A DNA stretch of 64,000 nt from Streptomyces sp. NRRL S-646 (GCF_000720765.1 NZ_JODC01000003.1:682001-746000); one strand, 5' to 3'. Shown: positions 1 through 9,255, counted from the stretch's first letter. Translations and numbers: made by a program. Notes: generated from the sequence alone by a model not told the origin.

Positions 1-2
1 AT

Positions 3-524
3 CTGCTGCCGGGGCCGCCCGTCCCGGTCTCGGTGCGTTCCTCCGACGGAACCGTCTCCTTCGACGGCACCCAGGTGCGCATCGACTGGGCCGACACCTC
101 CGACCGGGTCAAGCGGGCGACCGGGCCGCGGATCATCGCCGTCGGCGACCTCGTGCAGGTCGAGTGGCTGCCCAACTCCGGTTACGAGGACGGCTTCCTG
201 CGCTTCGTGACCCGCGAGACGGTGTTCTCCAAGCTGCCGCCGGAGAAGGACCCGTACGCACTGGACCTGTGGGGCAGCGCCCGCCGCGACCTGCTCACCG
301 CGCTGGTCGCCACCGCGATCACCGCGCGCCTGCCGCATCCGTCCACCCGCAACGGGGGCCAGTACGCGGAGAGACGGCCGCCGACGGCCGCCGTGCCGCC
401 CGCGGCCGACCACCACGACGTACTCCTGCGGCGGCTGCGCGAGTTGGGCGAGCTGCACCGGGAGGGGGTCCTCACGGACGAGGAGTTCGCGATGACCAAG
501 GCGGCGGTACTGCGAGGTTTCTAG
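3..524 (+). CDS. DUF4429/SHOCT domain protein, C-terminal part (5' end outside window)
   Basis: The open frame runs into the window edge; the GTG at 33 is internal, because in-frame residues LLPGPPVPVS precede it, so this is a truncated gene. The N-terminal part visible (about residues 1-100) resembles the DUF4429 repeat of Streptomyces proteins (SSDGTVSFDG, then GPRIIAVGDLVQVEW). The last 30 residues (LLRRLRELGELHREGVLTDE, then EFAMTKAAVL) are a textbook SHOCT module, a short C-terminal helical motif found on many unrelated bacterial proteins and often thought to mediate oligomerisation or targeting. No catalytic function is known for this combination and none is assigned. The downstream space to the next gene is mostly a dispersed repeat. 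Confidence 0.8.
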   Translation: MLPGPPVPVSVRSSDGTVSFDGTQVRIDWADTSDRVKRATGPRIIAVGDLVQVEWLPNSGYEDGFLRFVTRETVFSKLPPEKDPYALDLWGSARRDLLTALVATAITARLPHPSTRNGGQYAERRPPTAAVPPAADHHDVLLRRLRELGELHREGVLTDEEFAMTKAAVLRGF

Positions 525-587
525 CCGAACCGTGAGCTTTGGCTGAAGGGCGGCCAAGCAGAACGGGCGAGGTCCGCCGGCACGCCC

Positions 588-680
588 TTAAGGGGCGCGG
601 GGCTGTGTCGATATGCGGCTCCGCCGCGTGGGCGCGACCAGCCACGATGGCGCCGCAGACGATAAACGGCACATCGCGGC
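588..680. repeat. Dispersed Streptomyces intergenic repeat, family B (long copy)
   Basis: The stretch starting AGGGGCGCGGGGCTGTG and running through GGGCGCGACCAGCCACGA has the form of a very common non-coding Streptomyces intergenic repeat. A short inverted copy of its end (CGCAGTTCCCCGCGCCCCTA) lies at 9256-9282. It sits between two convergent gene ends, the usual place for this repeat. Its function is unknown; it may supply a transcript-end hairpin. Confidence 0.6.
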
Positions 681-695
681 ACGCCAGCGGAGCGC

Positions 696-1505
696 CTAGC
701 TGAGCAGATCCGGCTCGCTGCGGCTGATGTCCTGCCACAGCGGCTGGTAGTTGATCCATGCCACCAGGTCGCCGCCGAGCTGCTCGCGGGTGGCCACCGC
801 CGCCCGGTGGTCGATGAGGAGGGGGCGTCCGGCGGCCTTGGCGGTCAGCTGCACCTGGGCGGAGCGTTCCATGGACACGAACCACCAGGCCGCCGCGTCC
901 ACCGAGTCGCCGACGGTCAGCAGCCCGTGGTTGCGCAGCACGAGCGCCTTGCGGGAGCCGAGCGCGGAGGCGATACGGCGGCCCTCCTCGGCGTCGACGG
1001 CGACACCGGTGTAGGCGTCGTAGAGGGCGTGGTCCTCGTAGAAGGCGCAGCTCTCCTGGGTGATGGGGTCCAGGAGGTCGCCGAGCGCGGACAGGGCCCT
1101 GCCGTGCACCGAGTGGCAGTGGGCGACGGCCACGACGTCCGGACGGGCCGCGTGGACCTGGGCGTGGACGGTGAAGGCGGCCTGGTTGACGTGGTAGCGC
1201 CCCTCGATCACCTGCCCGTCCGAGTTGGCGAGCACCAGGTCGCTCACGGTCACGTGCTTGAACGGCATCCCGAACGGGTTGACCCAGAAGCAGTCGCTGT
1301 ACTCGGGGTCACGCGCGGTGATGTGCCCCGAGACGCCGTCCTCGAAGCCTAGCCGCCCGAAGATCCGCAGCGCGCCCGCGAGCCGTTCCTTGCGATGCCG
1401 GCGCTCGTCGTCGAGCGAGTCGTGCATCGGCGGCATCGCGAACCGCAGCCGGTCGCTGGGAAGGGCGGGCGGCGGGGTGGGCCCGGTCCCGGGGGTCCCG
1501 TGCAT
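696..1505 (-). CDS. Class II aldolase/adducin family protein
   Basis: A 269-residue protein of the class II aldolase/adducin fold, the zinc-dependent family containing fuculose-phosphate aldolase, ribulose-phosphate 4-epimerase and decarboxylating relatives. Visible landmarks are the substrate loop SGHITARDP (about 59-67), the metal-binding pair in VAHCHSVHG (about 126-134) and the later metal histidine in LRNHGLLTVG (about 190-199). The sequence fits the subgroup often annotated only as class II aldolase/adducin, so the substrate cannot be named. Alternative starts exist at the internal methionines MPPMHDSLDD (about residue 24), which would remove a proline-rich N-terminus. It is divergent from the PNPOx gene at 1682, with a strong inverted repeat in the space between. 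Confidence 0.85.
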   Translation of the reverse strand: MHGTPGTGPTPPPALPSDRLRFAMPPMHDSLDDERRHRKERLAGALRIFGRLGFEDGVSGHITARDPEYSDCFWVNPFGMPFKHVTVSDLVLANSDGQVIEGRYHVNQAAFTVHAQVHAARPDVVAVAHCHSVHGRALSALGDLLDPITQESCAFYEDHALYDAYTGVAVDAEEGRRIASALGSRKALVLRNHGLLTVGDSVDAAAWWFVSMERSAQVQLTAKAAGRPLLIDHRAAVATREQLGGDLVAWINYQPLWQDISRSEPDLLS

Positions 1506-1638
1506 GTGTCCTCCAGCACTGGGTTGCTCTACGGGGCGGAAGTTGCCGTCGGTCAGCCCAGGAGAACAGAGATGTTCTGTAAAGATGACGCGCGCAACCG
1601 TTCCGGGGGCGCGCGGACAGCCCTTGGCGCCCCCACGA

Positions 1639-1663
1639 ATACCCGACAGAAGATGTCGGGTAT
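1639..1663. promoter_or_regulatory. 25-bp inverted repeat, candidate operator or 5' hairpin
   Basis: Perfect 10-bp arms ATACCCGACA and TGTCGGGTAT separated by GAAGA. It ends 18 bp before the ATG at 1682, where no Shine-Dalgarno sequence is visible, and lies in the divergent space with the aldolase gene. It could be a repressor operator over the promoter of a leaderless message, or a hairpin that hides translation initiation. No regulator gene is adjacent. Confidence 0.5.
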
Positions 1664-1681
1664 CGGCGTCACACTCGCCGT

Positions 1682-2155
1682 ATGACTGTGAACTGGGCGG
1701 CTTTCCTCGCCGCCGAACCGGCTCTGGCCCGGACCGTCGAGGAACGCTTCGGGGCCTTCACCCACCACGTTCTCGCCACCCTCCGCAAGGACGGGTCGCC
1801 GCGCACCACCGGCCTCGAGGTCCGCTTCCTCGACGGTGAGCTGTGGCTCGGCATGATGCCGGACTCGCTCAAGGCCCTCGACCTGAACCGCGACCCGCGC
1901 TTCGCGCTCCAGGCGAATCCGGGGCCGGGCACCGGGATGGGCGGCGGGGACGTGCGGATCAGCGGGCGCGCGGTCGGCGTCGAGGACGGCGAGGCGAAGG
2001 CGGCGTACAGCAAAGAGGTGGAACCGCCGGAGCCGTTCCACCTCTTCCGTACCGAGCTGACCGAGGTCGTGAGGACCTACGTGGAGGACGACAAGTACCT
2101 CGTCGTCCAGGTCTGGAAGCCCGGTGAACCCCTGCGCACGATCAAGCGCACCTAG
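1682..2155 (+). CDS. Pyridoxamine 5'-phosphate oxidase-fold (PNPOx/FDOR) family protein
   Basis: A 157-residue protein of the split-barrel flavin/F420-binding family. The pattern HHVLATLRKDGSPRTTGLEV (about 27-46) followed by LWLGMMPDSLKALDLNRDPR (about 54-73) is the usual core, in which the first strand carries backbone and substrate contacts and the SLKA-DL-RDPR region binds the cofactor phosphate. In actinobacteria such proteins use FMN, heme or F420; the cofactor cannot be decided here. The C-terminus (YLVVQVWKPG) is the closing strand. The ATG at 1682 is the only plausible start and lacks a clear ribosome binding site, so leaderless translation is possible. It is convergent with guaA, with a gap of 10 bases. 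Confidence 0.85.
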   Translation: MTVNWAAFLAAEPALARTVEERFGAFTHHVLATLRKDGSPRTTGLEVRFLDGELWLGMMPDSLKALDLNRDPRFALQANPGPGTGMGGGDVRISGRAVGVEDGEAKAAYSKEVEPPEPFHLFRTELTEVVRTYVEDDKYLVVQVWKPGEPLRTIKRT

Positions 2156-2165
2156 GGCCTGGGGC

Positions 2166-3746
<1,581 letters not shown>

Positions 3747-3824
3747 GGGGTGCCTTCCGGCGGTCGGGCGGGGGTCTGTGGTTTCGATTCTAACGGGGTG
3801 CGGGATGGTCGCCTCCCGTCCGAT

Positions 3825-3898
3825 CTGGGGGCTGCGCCCCCAGACCCCCGCTTTCGGCCCGAACACGGCCTCGTCCTCAAACGCCGGACGGGCTGGTT
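3825..3898. repeat. Dispersed Streptomyces intergenic repeat, family A, copy 1
   Basis: A unit beginning CTGGGGGCTGCGCCCCCAG and ending ACGCCGGACGGGCTGG recurs, nearly identical and in the same orientation, at 41898-41968. Its first part is a GC hairpin and its last part includes GGCCTCGTCCTCAAACGCC. This type of unit is frequent between Streptomyces genes. Here its right end abuts the -10-like TATACT of the chorismate mutase leader, so it may contribute to that promoter. Confidence 0.75.
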
Positions 3899-3903
3899 AT
3901 ACT
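3898..3903 (+). promoter_or_regulatory. Candidate -10 element (TATACT) of the chorismate mutase leader transcript
   Basis: TATACT matches a vegetative -10 box at five of six positions. If its last base is -7, transcription would start exactly at the A of the leader ATG (3910), giving a leaderless message; no ribosome binding site precedes that ATG, which agrees. The -35 region falls inside the dispersed repeat and is weak. Confidence 0.5.
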
Positions 3904-3909
3904 CACCGC

Positions 3910-3981
3910 ATGCTCAAGATGGCGACCTTCCTCTTTACCTATGGCAACCGGCCCGCCGGCTGCCATGGTCGTGCTGCTTGA
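3910..3981 (+). CDS. Putative Phe/Tyr leader peptide of chorismate mutase
   Basis: A 23-codon frame starting MLKMATFLFTYGNR and ending in TGA. It places Phe, Leu, Phe, Thr, Tyr in succession (codons 7-11), using TTT and TAT, both rare in this GC-rich genome. It is followed at once by a hairpin and then by a rho-independent terminator before the chorismate mutase gene, the arrangement of a translational attenuator that senses charged tRNA-Phe and tRNA-Tyr, the end products of that branch. Known of the mechanism: classical pheA leaders work this way in enterobacteria. Inferred here: the role of this peptide. It is too short for ordinary gene callers. Confidence 0.55.
   Translation: MLKMATFLFTYGNRPAGCHGRAA
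3939..3968 (+). promoter_or_regulatory. Leader hairpin (pause/anti-antiterminator stem)
   Basis: The arm ATGGCAACCGG (3941-3951) pairs with CCGGCTGCCAT (3956-3966) with a single A/C mismatch and a CCCG loop; outer bases 3939-3940 add a further G-C and wobble pair. The stem begins at the Tyr codon of the leader peptide. The segment 3949-3955 (CGGCCCG) can instead pair with 4011-4017 (CGGGCCG) inside the terminator's left arm, a candidate antiterminator. Confidence 0.45.
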
Positions 3982-4001
3982 GCTACTGACAAGCGACTTC
4001 C

Positions 4002-4043
4002 CAGGCGCCCCGGGCCGACAAGGCCCGGGGCGCCTGTCGTTTT
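4002..4043 (+). terminator. Attenuator (rho-independent terminator) before chorismate mutase
   Basis: A perfect 15-bp stem, left arm 4002-4016 and right arm 4022-4036 (core GGCGCCCCGGGCC), with loop GACAA, followed closely by TCGTTTT. It lies between the leader peptide stop (3981) and the chorismate mutase start (4100). No complete gene ends just upstream on this strand, so it is best explained as an attenuator. Confidence 0.7.
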
Positions 4044-4099
4044 CCGGGTCCTGCCGCTCCGGGGCACCGCATCCCACCCACCCGACGAGGAGCCCCGAC

Positions 4100-4402
4100 A
4101 TGACCGTCACCGCAGCTGAGAAGAACGCCTCGGACAAGACCGGCGCCCGTACCACCGAGGCCGCCGACGTGATCACCGGTGCGCGGGAGCGCATCGACGC
4201 GCTCGACGACCGGATCATCGGTCTGATCCAGGAACGGATGGCCGTCTCCGCCGTCATCCAGGAGGCCCGCATCGCCTCCGGCGGGCGGCGTGTGAACCTG
4301 TCCCGCGAGATGGAGGTCCTCGGCCACTACAGCGAGGCCCTCGGCAAGCCCGGTACGCCCCTCGCCATGACGCTGCTCGAACTGTGCCGCGGTCGCATCT
4401 GA
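4100..4402 (+). CDS. Chorismate mutase (AroQ class)
   Basis: A 100-residue protein that rearranges chorismate to prephenate, the committed step toward phenylalanine and tyrosine. After a disordered 20-residue head comes the all-helical AroQ core: ITGARERIDALDDRIIGLIQ (about 25-44) holds the first active-site arginine and the IDALD motif, RMAVSAVIQEAR (about 46-57) follows, then the helix with SREMEVLGHY. The length equals a free-standing monofunctional mutase without a dehydratase or dehydrogenase fusion. The ATG at 4100 has a good ribosome site (GAGGAG, 4087-4092). It is preceded by the leader peptide and attenuator described separately, suggesting control by Phe and Tyr supply. Confidence 0.92.
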   Translation: MTVTAAEKNASDKTGARTTEAADVITGARERIDALDDRIIGLIQERMAVSAVIQEARIASGGRRVNLSREMEVLGHYSEALGKPGTPLAMTLLELCRGRI

Positions 4403-4898
4403 GTTCGCAGTCCCTTTAACCCGTACGGCGCGTGACCGCCCGGCGAACCCCTTCGTTGGTGGTGGTGTCCGTGCCAGCCAGGGGCGGGCCCGAAAGAACC
4501 ACGCGTGGCTTGCTGGAGTGATGAGACGTACGGGTCGTGCCGAACGTCGTGGGACCTCACTCCAGGGTTGTGGCCGGACGGCAGGGGACAGCAGCCCGGT
4601 CACCCAAGAGAACGGTCGGTCCCGGGGACGCCCGGGGCCGACCGGCGGAAAATGCAAAAATGCACAACCCTGGGTCAAACGGTTGCGTACGCCCCGTCCA
4701 TCCAGCACGATGCGTAGAAAGCCCCCAAGTCCCGCCGCAGACAACTGCATTGCTTGCACTTCCGTACCGTCAGAGGTCGAGACCATCCGCGCGCCCCGAA
4801 TGCGCCGGGGCGGCGACCCAGGGCACACAGGACAAGCGGCGCAACCCCCCGGCGCCGCTCCCAGGCACCGGCGCTGCCCTGACGTCGGTGCTGACGGA
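4403..4898. other. Gap of about 500 bases, no gene recognised
   Basis: No frame here has convincing codon bias or a family signature. Structure seen: an 8-bp inverted repeat TGGAGTGA (4514-4521) / TCACTCCA (4557-4564), and a short direct repeat AAAATGC / AAAATGC near 4650-4660. A small RNA is possible but not shown. The terminator at 4899-4932 follows. Confidence 0.4.
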
Positions 4899-4932
4899 GA
4901 AGGGCCCCGCGGCCAAGTCCGCGGGGCCCTTC
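4899..4932. terminator. Transcription terminator downstream of the gene at 4950-6080
   Basis: A perfect 14-bp inverted repeat GAAGGGCCCCGCGG (4899-4912) / CCGCGGGGCCCTTC (4919-4932) with a 6-base loop, 17 bases beyond the stop codon of the minus-strand gene. Confidence 0.75.
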
Positions 4933-4949
4933 GCATGTCCGTGTACCGC

Positions 4950-6080
4950 TCAGACCCTGGACACCGTCCCGCAGCCCCGCGCGGGGTCGCCGTCGATGCC
5001 CTTGCTGCGGTCGTACGGGTCCGTCGTCGGGCCCGTGGGAGGGGCGCCGGTCGCGATGTCCGACGTGAACTCCGGGTGCAGGTAGCCGTCGTGGACGTCA
5101 CAGGCGGAGTTGCCGACGTCGCGGTCGTAGCGGCGGACGGTGATCTTGCCGGGGGTGACCTTGTAGCGGACCGGGTCGGACATCTCGATGTCGAGGACGC
5201 GGCGCACGATGGTGCGGGTGACCTCCTTCGAACCGCCGGTGCGGGCGACCGGGTAGACGAAGGTGTAGTCGGCGTGCACGGCGACGGAGGACTGTTCGCC
5301 GGCTTTGAAGGTGATGCGGCCGCGGGTCTTGATCACGTCGCCGACGAGCCTGATCTCCGTCGGGTCGAAGCGGCTGAACATGGACAGCGGGTCGTGCTTC
5401 TCGTCCGGCTTGTCCAAGGACGTGTTGAGCCGCGTGAGGAGGTCCGTCTGCCGCGGCTCGATCACGCCGAGCGCGGTGGCGGGGCGTTCGCCGCGCAGGG
5501 TGGCCGAGTTGAGGTTCCCGTCGACCAGGAGGGTTCTGGTCTGCTGCAGGGCCTGCTCGACCTGGGCCTTGGAGAGCGTGCCGACGGGGGTCGCCTTCGG
5601 CAGGACGATGCCCGCCGCGCCGTCGGCCCAGCGCTCGGCCGGGGAGCCGGCGAACGGCCGGGCGAAGGAGGGGGTTTCGGAGTCGGCCGGGGAGGGCGGG
5701 GCGGTGGGGGCCGCGGTCTCCGCCGGGAGGGGGGAGGCGGAGGGGCCCTTGTCGGCCTCAGCGCCGAAGGGGTCGCCGGGGACGACCGACGGTTTCACGG
5801 CCACGACGGCCACGGCGACGGCGAGGAGGACGCCGAGCACCGGCCAGATGCGGCGGCGTTCGCGGCGGGCCGGTCCGGCGCGCCAGCTCTCCGGGCTCTC
5901 GCCGCGCGCGTCCTGCTGCCGCAGCCGCTCGGTGACCATGCGGGCGCGGGCGGAGGGCTCCTTGGGGGCGGACCCGAGCCCCGCCTCGGCCTCCTTGAGG
6001 AACTTGTCCCACACGTCGTCGGGTATGGAAGGCTCCTCGCCGGAACCGGATCTCCGCTCTTCGGAAGGCCTGTCGGCCAC
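4950..6080 (-). CDS. Single-pass membrane protein of unknown function
   Basis: 376 residues, not assigned to a known family. The acidic N-terminal part (PDDVWDKFLKEAEAG near 20-34, then SARARMVTERLRQQ) looks cytoplasmic; a basic patch RRERRRIWP leads into one transmembrane helix, VLGVLLAVAVAVVAVKPSVV (about 81-100). A proline/serine-rich linker follows, then an external domain of about 240 residues with beta-strand character (RGRITFKAGEQSSVAVHADY, TFVYPVARTGGSKE) and two cysteines near the end (NSACDV, RGCGTV) that could form a disulfide. The layout suggests a signal or adaptor protein with an extracytoplasmic sensor, but no enzyme motif is visible. It is divergent from the wall protein at 6373. 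Confidence 0.8.
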   Translation of the reverse strand: MADRPSEERRSGSGEEPSIPDDVWDKFLKEAEAGLGSAPKEPSARARMVTERLRQQDARGESPESWRAGPARRERRRIWPVLGVLLAVAVAVVAVKPSVVPGDPFGAEADKGPSASPLPAETAAPTAPPSPADSETPSFARPFAGSPAERWADGAAGIVLPKATPVGTLSKAQVEQALQQTRTLLVDGNLNSATLRGERPATALGVIEPRQTDLLTRLNTSLDKPDEKHDPLSMFSRFDPTEIRLVGDVIKTRGRITFKAGEQSSVAVHADYTFVYPVARTGGSKEVTRTIVRRVLDIEMSDPVRYKVTPGKITVRRYDRDVGNSACDVHDGYLHPEFTSDIATGAPPTGPTTDPYDRSKGIDGDPARGCGTVSRV

Positions 6081-6372
6081 GACTCGGACGCCTTTCTGTC
6101 AGGGCTCTTCGGGGCTCATCGAGGTACTCGCCGGGCGGCTGTCATGTGCATCGCCTGTCGAGCAGCAGAGCGTACGTGACCCGGGCACGTAAAGAATGCG
6201 GCCCTCATGAACTGCTGCTCGCTGCGGGTGAGTGACGTAGGGCACATAAGAAATCTGTGAAGGCCGGCACAACCATTCACAGGGTTCACGGATCCAACCA
6301 GGCGAACCAAGGGCCACACCCGCGCCCCACACGCGGAGCCCTCCCATTGGACTGGACTCCCGTGAGGTTGTC

Positions 6373-7362
6373 ATGAAGCTTCGTCGTGCCATGGGCGTCG
6401 CGGCCGCCACCGCGGTCATCGCGCCCCTTGCGCTGCTGTCCGCGCCCGCCGCCTTCGCGGACGAGACGCCGACCGCAGGCGCCACCGAGACCGTGTCAGA
6501 GACGCCCACCGAGACCGGGAGCGACACGGCCTCGGCGACGCCGACGGACACCGGCCTGTCCACCGACACGGCCACGCCGAGCGCCCCGCCGTCCAGCTCG
6601 ACGCCGACCACGAGCGCCCCCGCGAGCGAGTCGGGCAAGCCCACGTCCTCCACGTCGGCCGAGCCGAGCGAGGACCCGTCGCCCTCCGACGGACCGGTCG
6701 ACGAGTGCAAGGACTCCAAGGTCGACGTCAGCATCACCGGTCTGCCGGGCAAGATCGCGGCGGGCAGCGGCTGGCACAAGTTCTCGCTGAACGTCCTCAA
6801 CAACTCCGACTCCACGCTGAACGACCTCGACTTCTTCGCTGGGGCCTCCCCGGACAAGAACGGCGAGGACCTGTTCAAGAGCAAGCAGGTCCGGCTCCAG
6901 GCGTGGAACCCGGACGACAAGGTCTGGGAGAACCTGGACGAGGGCGGTTACGCGGTCGGCCACGTCGGCTACGCCGACGAGCTGAAGCCCGACTACGAGA
7001 TCGACATCCCGCTCCGCGTCAACGTCACCTCGTCCGCCCCGGTGGGCGCCGGCTTCTCGCTCGGCGCCACGATCTACGGCGACAGCGACGACGAGTGCGT
7101 CGGTTTCGGCGAGGTCGCCTACAAGTTCCAGATCGTGTCCGGCGGCACGGACACGTCCGGCACCAAGCCGCAGGAAGGCGGCGAGGCCCCGGTCACGGAC
7201 ACGAAGCCGTCCAGCGACACACCGAAGGTCACCGGCAGCCTCGCCGCGACCGGTTCGAGCTCCGCCCTGCCCGTGATCGGCCTCGTCGGCGGTGTCGCCG
7301 TCGTCGCCGGTGCCGGTGCGGTGTTCGCGGTGCGTCGCCGTCGGGCCGGCGCCGGCGCGTAA
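6373..7362 (+). CDS. LAXTG-anchored cell-wall surface protein (sortase E substrate)
   Basis: 329 residues. A Sec signal peptide (KLRRAMGVAAATAVIAPLAL, cleavage probably after AFA near residue 29) is followed by a Thr/Ser/Pro-rich stalk to about 110, a globular domain of about 150 residues beginning DECKDSKVDVSITGLPGKI, a second linker, and then LAATG, a hydrophobic helix (LPVIGLVGGVAVVAGAGAVF) and a final RRRR tail. LAXTG rather than LPXTG is the known signal for class E sortases of Streptomyces. The two cysteines (VDECKD, DDECVG) may pair. Role inferred: surface display in hyphae, partner unknown. The start is preceded by GTGAGG about 6 bases upstream of the ATG. Confidence 0.88.
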   Translation: MKLRRAMGVAAATAVIAPLALLSAPAAFADETPTAGATETVSETPTETGSDTASATPTDTGLSTDTATPSAPPSSSTPTTSAPASESGKPTSSTSAEPSEDPSPSDGPVDECKDSKVDVSITGLPGKIAAGSGWHKFSLNVLNNSDSTLNDLDFFAGASPDKNGEDLFKSKQVRLQAWNPDDKVWENLDEGGYAVGHVGYADELKPDYEIDIPLRVNVTSSAPVGAGFSLGATIYGDSDDECVGFGEVAYKFQIVSGGTDTSGTKPQEGGEAPVTDTKPSSDTPKVTGSLAATGSSSALPVIGLVGGVAVVAGAGAVFAVRRRRAGAGA

Positions 7363-7383
7363 CAGCAGCTCACTGCAAGGAGA

Positions 7384-7419
7384 GAAGGACCCGCACTCGG
7401 AGGGGGGTGCGGGTCCTTC
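7384..7419. terminator. Bidirectional terminator between convergent genes
   Basis: A 13-bp stem GAAGGACCCGCAC (7384-7396) / GTGCGGGTCCTTC (7407-7419) with a 10-base loop, between the wall-protein stop (7362) and the stop of the oxidoreductase (7435). Confidence 0.8.
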
Positions 7420-7434
7420 GCTGTGTCCGATCGC

Positions 7435-9213
7435 CTACTTCTTCGGCGGCACCGCCGGCATTCCAAGGAACGGCAGCTTCAGTGCGCCGAAGGCGTCCGC
7501 CGGGACCGCCGGGGCCTTCGGTTCCACCGGCTTCAGGCGTTCGTACGCCGCTCCCTGCGCCGGACGCGGGTCCTCCTCGCCCTTGTTGGGCCAGTACGAC
7601 ATCGCGCGCTCGGCCTGTGCGGTGATCGTGAGGGACGGGTTCACGCCCAGGTTGGCCGAGACCGCTGCGCCGTCCACCACCGAGATGCCGGGGTGGCCGT
7701 AGAGGCGGTGGTACGGGTCGATCACACCGGTCTCGCGCGAGCTGCCGATCGGGCAGCCGCCGAGGAAGTGGGCGGTGAGGGGGGTGCCCATGAGTTCGCC
7801 GACGTTCGAGCCCGCGAAGCCGTTGATGTCGGCGGCGATGGCGGCTGCGCCCTCCGAAGCGGCCCTGATCTGCTTGGGGTTGGGGGCGCCGTGGCCCTGA
7901 CGGGCGGTGAGCAGGCCCTTTCCGACGCCGTCCGGCTTGAGGTACGTCGTCAGCGAGTTGTCCAGCGACTGCATCACCAGGCCGATGATGGTCTTCTCCG
8001 ACCAGCGGCGGTTGGAGAGGGAGCGCAGCACGAGGACGGGGTGGCGGGCCGCGTTCGCCAGCCAGCCCATGAACCTCGACGAGCCTTCCGCGTACGGCAC
8101 CTGCAGGATGGACAGGCTGCCCATCGAGTTGGAGCCCTTGCCGTAGCGGACCGGCTCGATGTGGGTGTTCTCGTCCGGGTGGATGGACGAGGTGATGGCG
8201 ACTCCCTTGGTGAAGTCGACCTTCGGTGCGCCGGTCGCCTTGCGGTAGCGGCGGTCGTCCGTCTGCGCGCCGACCAGCGCCTCGGAGTTGGTCCGGGTCA
8301 GCTCGCCCAACTTATCCGAGATGTACGGGAGTTGACCGCCGGACTTCATGCGGTGCAGCAGGGTCTGGGTGCCGTAGGTGCCGGCGGCCAGGACCACCCG
8401 GCGGGCCTTGAAGGTGCGGCCCTTGGACTTCTTCTTCTCGTCGGTGGGGAGGGTGGCGACGGCGTAGCCGCCCTGCGAGTCGTCCGTGATCGACACGACC
8501 GTCGTCATCGGGTGCACGACGGCGCCCGCCTTCTCGGCGAGGTAGAGGTAGTTCTCGTTGAGGGTGTTCTTCGCGCCGTGGCGGCAGCCGGTCATGCACT
8601 CGCCGCACTCGGTGCACGCCTTGCGGGCCGGGCCCGCGCCGCCGAAGTAGGGGTCGTCGACCTGCCCGCCGGGCGCCGCCTTCGACTTCCCCTCCGCGTC
8701 CTTTCCGTCGCCGAAGAACACGCCGACCGGGGCCATGTGGAAGGTGTCGCCGACGCCCATCCGCTCGGCCGCGGCCTTCAGGTGTACGTCGGACGGGGTC
8801 ATCGTCGGGTTCAGCCGTACGCCGAGCATGCGCTGCGCCTGGTCGTAGTACGGCTTCAGCTCCTCCTGCCAGTCCGTGATGTCACGCCACTGGGGGTCCT
8901 CGAAGAACGGCTTCGGCGGTACGTAGAGGGTGTTGGCGTAGTTGAGGGAGCCGCCGCCGACGCCTGCGCCGGCCAGGACCATGACGTTGCCCAGCAGGTG
9001 GATGCGCTGGATGCCGTACATGTGGAGCCGCGGGGCCCACAGGTAGTTCTTGAGATCCCAGGAGTTCTTGGGGAGGGATTCGCGGGTGAAGCGGCGGCCG
9101 GCCTCCAGGACACCGACGTGGTAACCCTTCTCCGTCAGGCGCAGGGCGGTGACGGAACCGCCGAAGCCCGATCCGACGACGATGACGTCGTAGTCGTAAG
9201 CGTCCTGAGGCAC
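7435..9213 (-). CDS. GMC-family FAD oxidoreductase, ChoD-like
   Basis: 592 residues. The N-terminal FAD-binding Rossmann motif DVIVVGSGFGGSVTALRL (about 9-26) and the second signature GAGVGGGSLNYAN (about 83-95) place it with GMC oxidoreductases, and the whole layout resembles ChoD, the cholesterol oxidase-like protein of mycobacteria. A cysteine cluster CTECGECMTGC (about 198-208) has the CxxCxxCxxxC spacing of a 4Fe-4S ferredoxin site; it needs testing. The C-terminal catalytic region shows AHFLGGCPIG and VVDGAAVSANLGVNPSLTIT, holding His and Asn positions typical of the family. In Mycobacterium tuberculosis choD follows guaB2-guaB3, and here the same order holds with an insertion between. 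The substrate is unknown; steroid is only an analogy. Confidence 0.85.
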   Translation of the reverse strand: MPQDAYDYDVIVVGSGFGGSVTALRLTEKGYHVGVLEAGRRFTRESLPKNSWDLKNYLWAPRLHMYGIQRIHLLGNVMVLAGAGVGGGSLNYANTLYVPPKPFFEDPQWRDITDWQEELKPYYDQAQRMLGVRLNPTMTPSDVHLKAAAERMGVGDTFHMAPVGVFFGDGKDAEGKSKAAPGGQVDDPYFGGAGPARKACTECGECMTGCRHGAKNTLNENYLYLAEKAGAVVHPMTTVVSITDDSQGGYAVATLPTDEKKKSKGRTFKARRVVLAAGTYGTQTLLHRMKSGGQLPYISDKLGELTRTNSEALVGAQTDDRRYRKATGAPKVDFTKGVAITSSIHPDENTHIEPVRYGKGSNSMGSLSILQVPYAEGSSRFMGWLANAARHPVLVLRSLSNRRWSEKTIIGLVMQSLDNSLTTYLKPDGVGKGLLTARQGHGAPNPKQIRAASEGAAAIAADINGFAGSNVGELMGTPLTAHFLGGCPIGSSRETGVIDPYHRLYGHPGISVVDGAAVSANLGVNPSLTITAQAERAMSYWPNKGEEDPRPAQGAAYERLKPVEPKAPAVPADAFGALKLPFLGMPAVPPKK

Positions 9214-9255
9214 GTGTGCTCCTCGTTGAGTGTCCGTGCGGGTTGTCGGTGGTTG

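Noticed and set aside
3747-3866. Forty-codon extension of guaA upstream of GTG 3746
   Set aside because: Composition is unlike GuaA and it runs into the dispersed repeat; the GTG gives the normal 526 residues.
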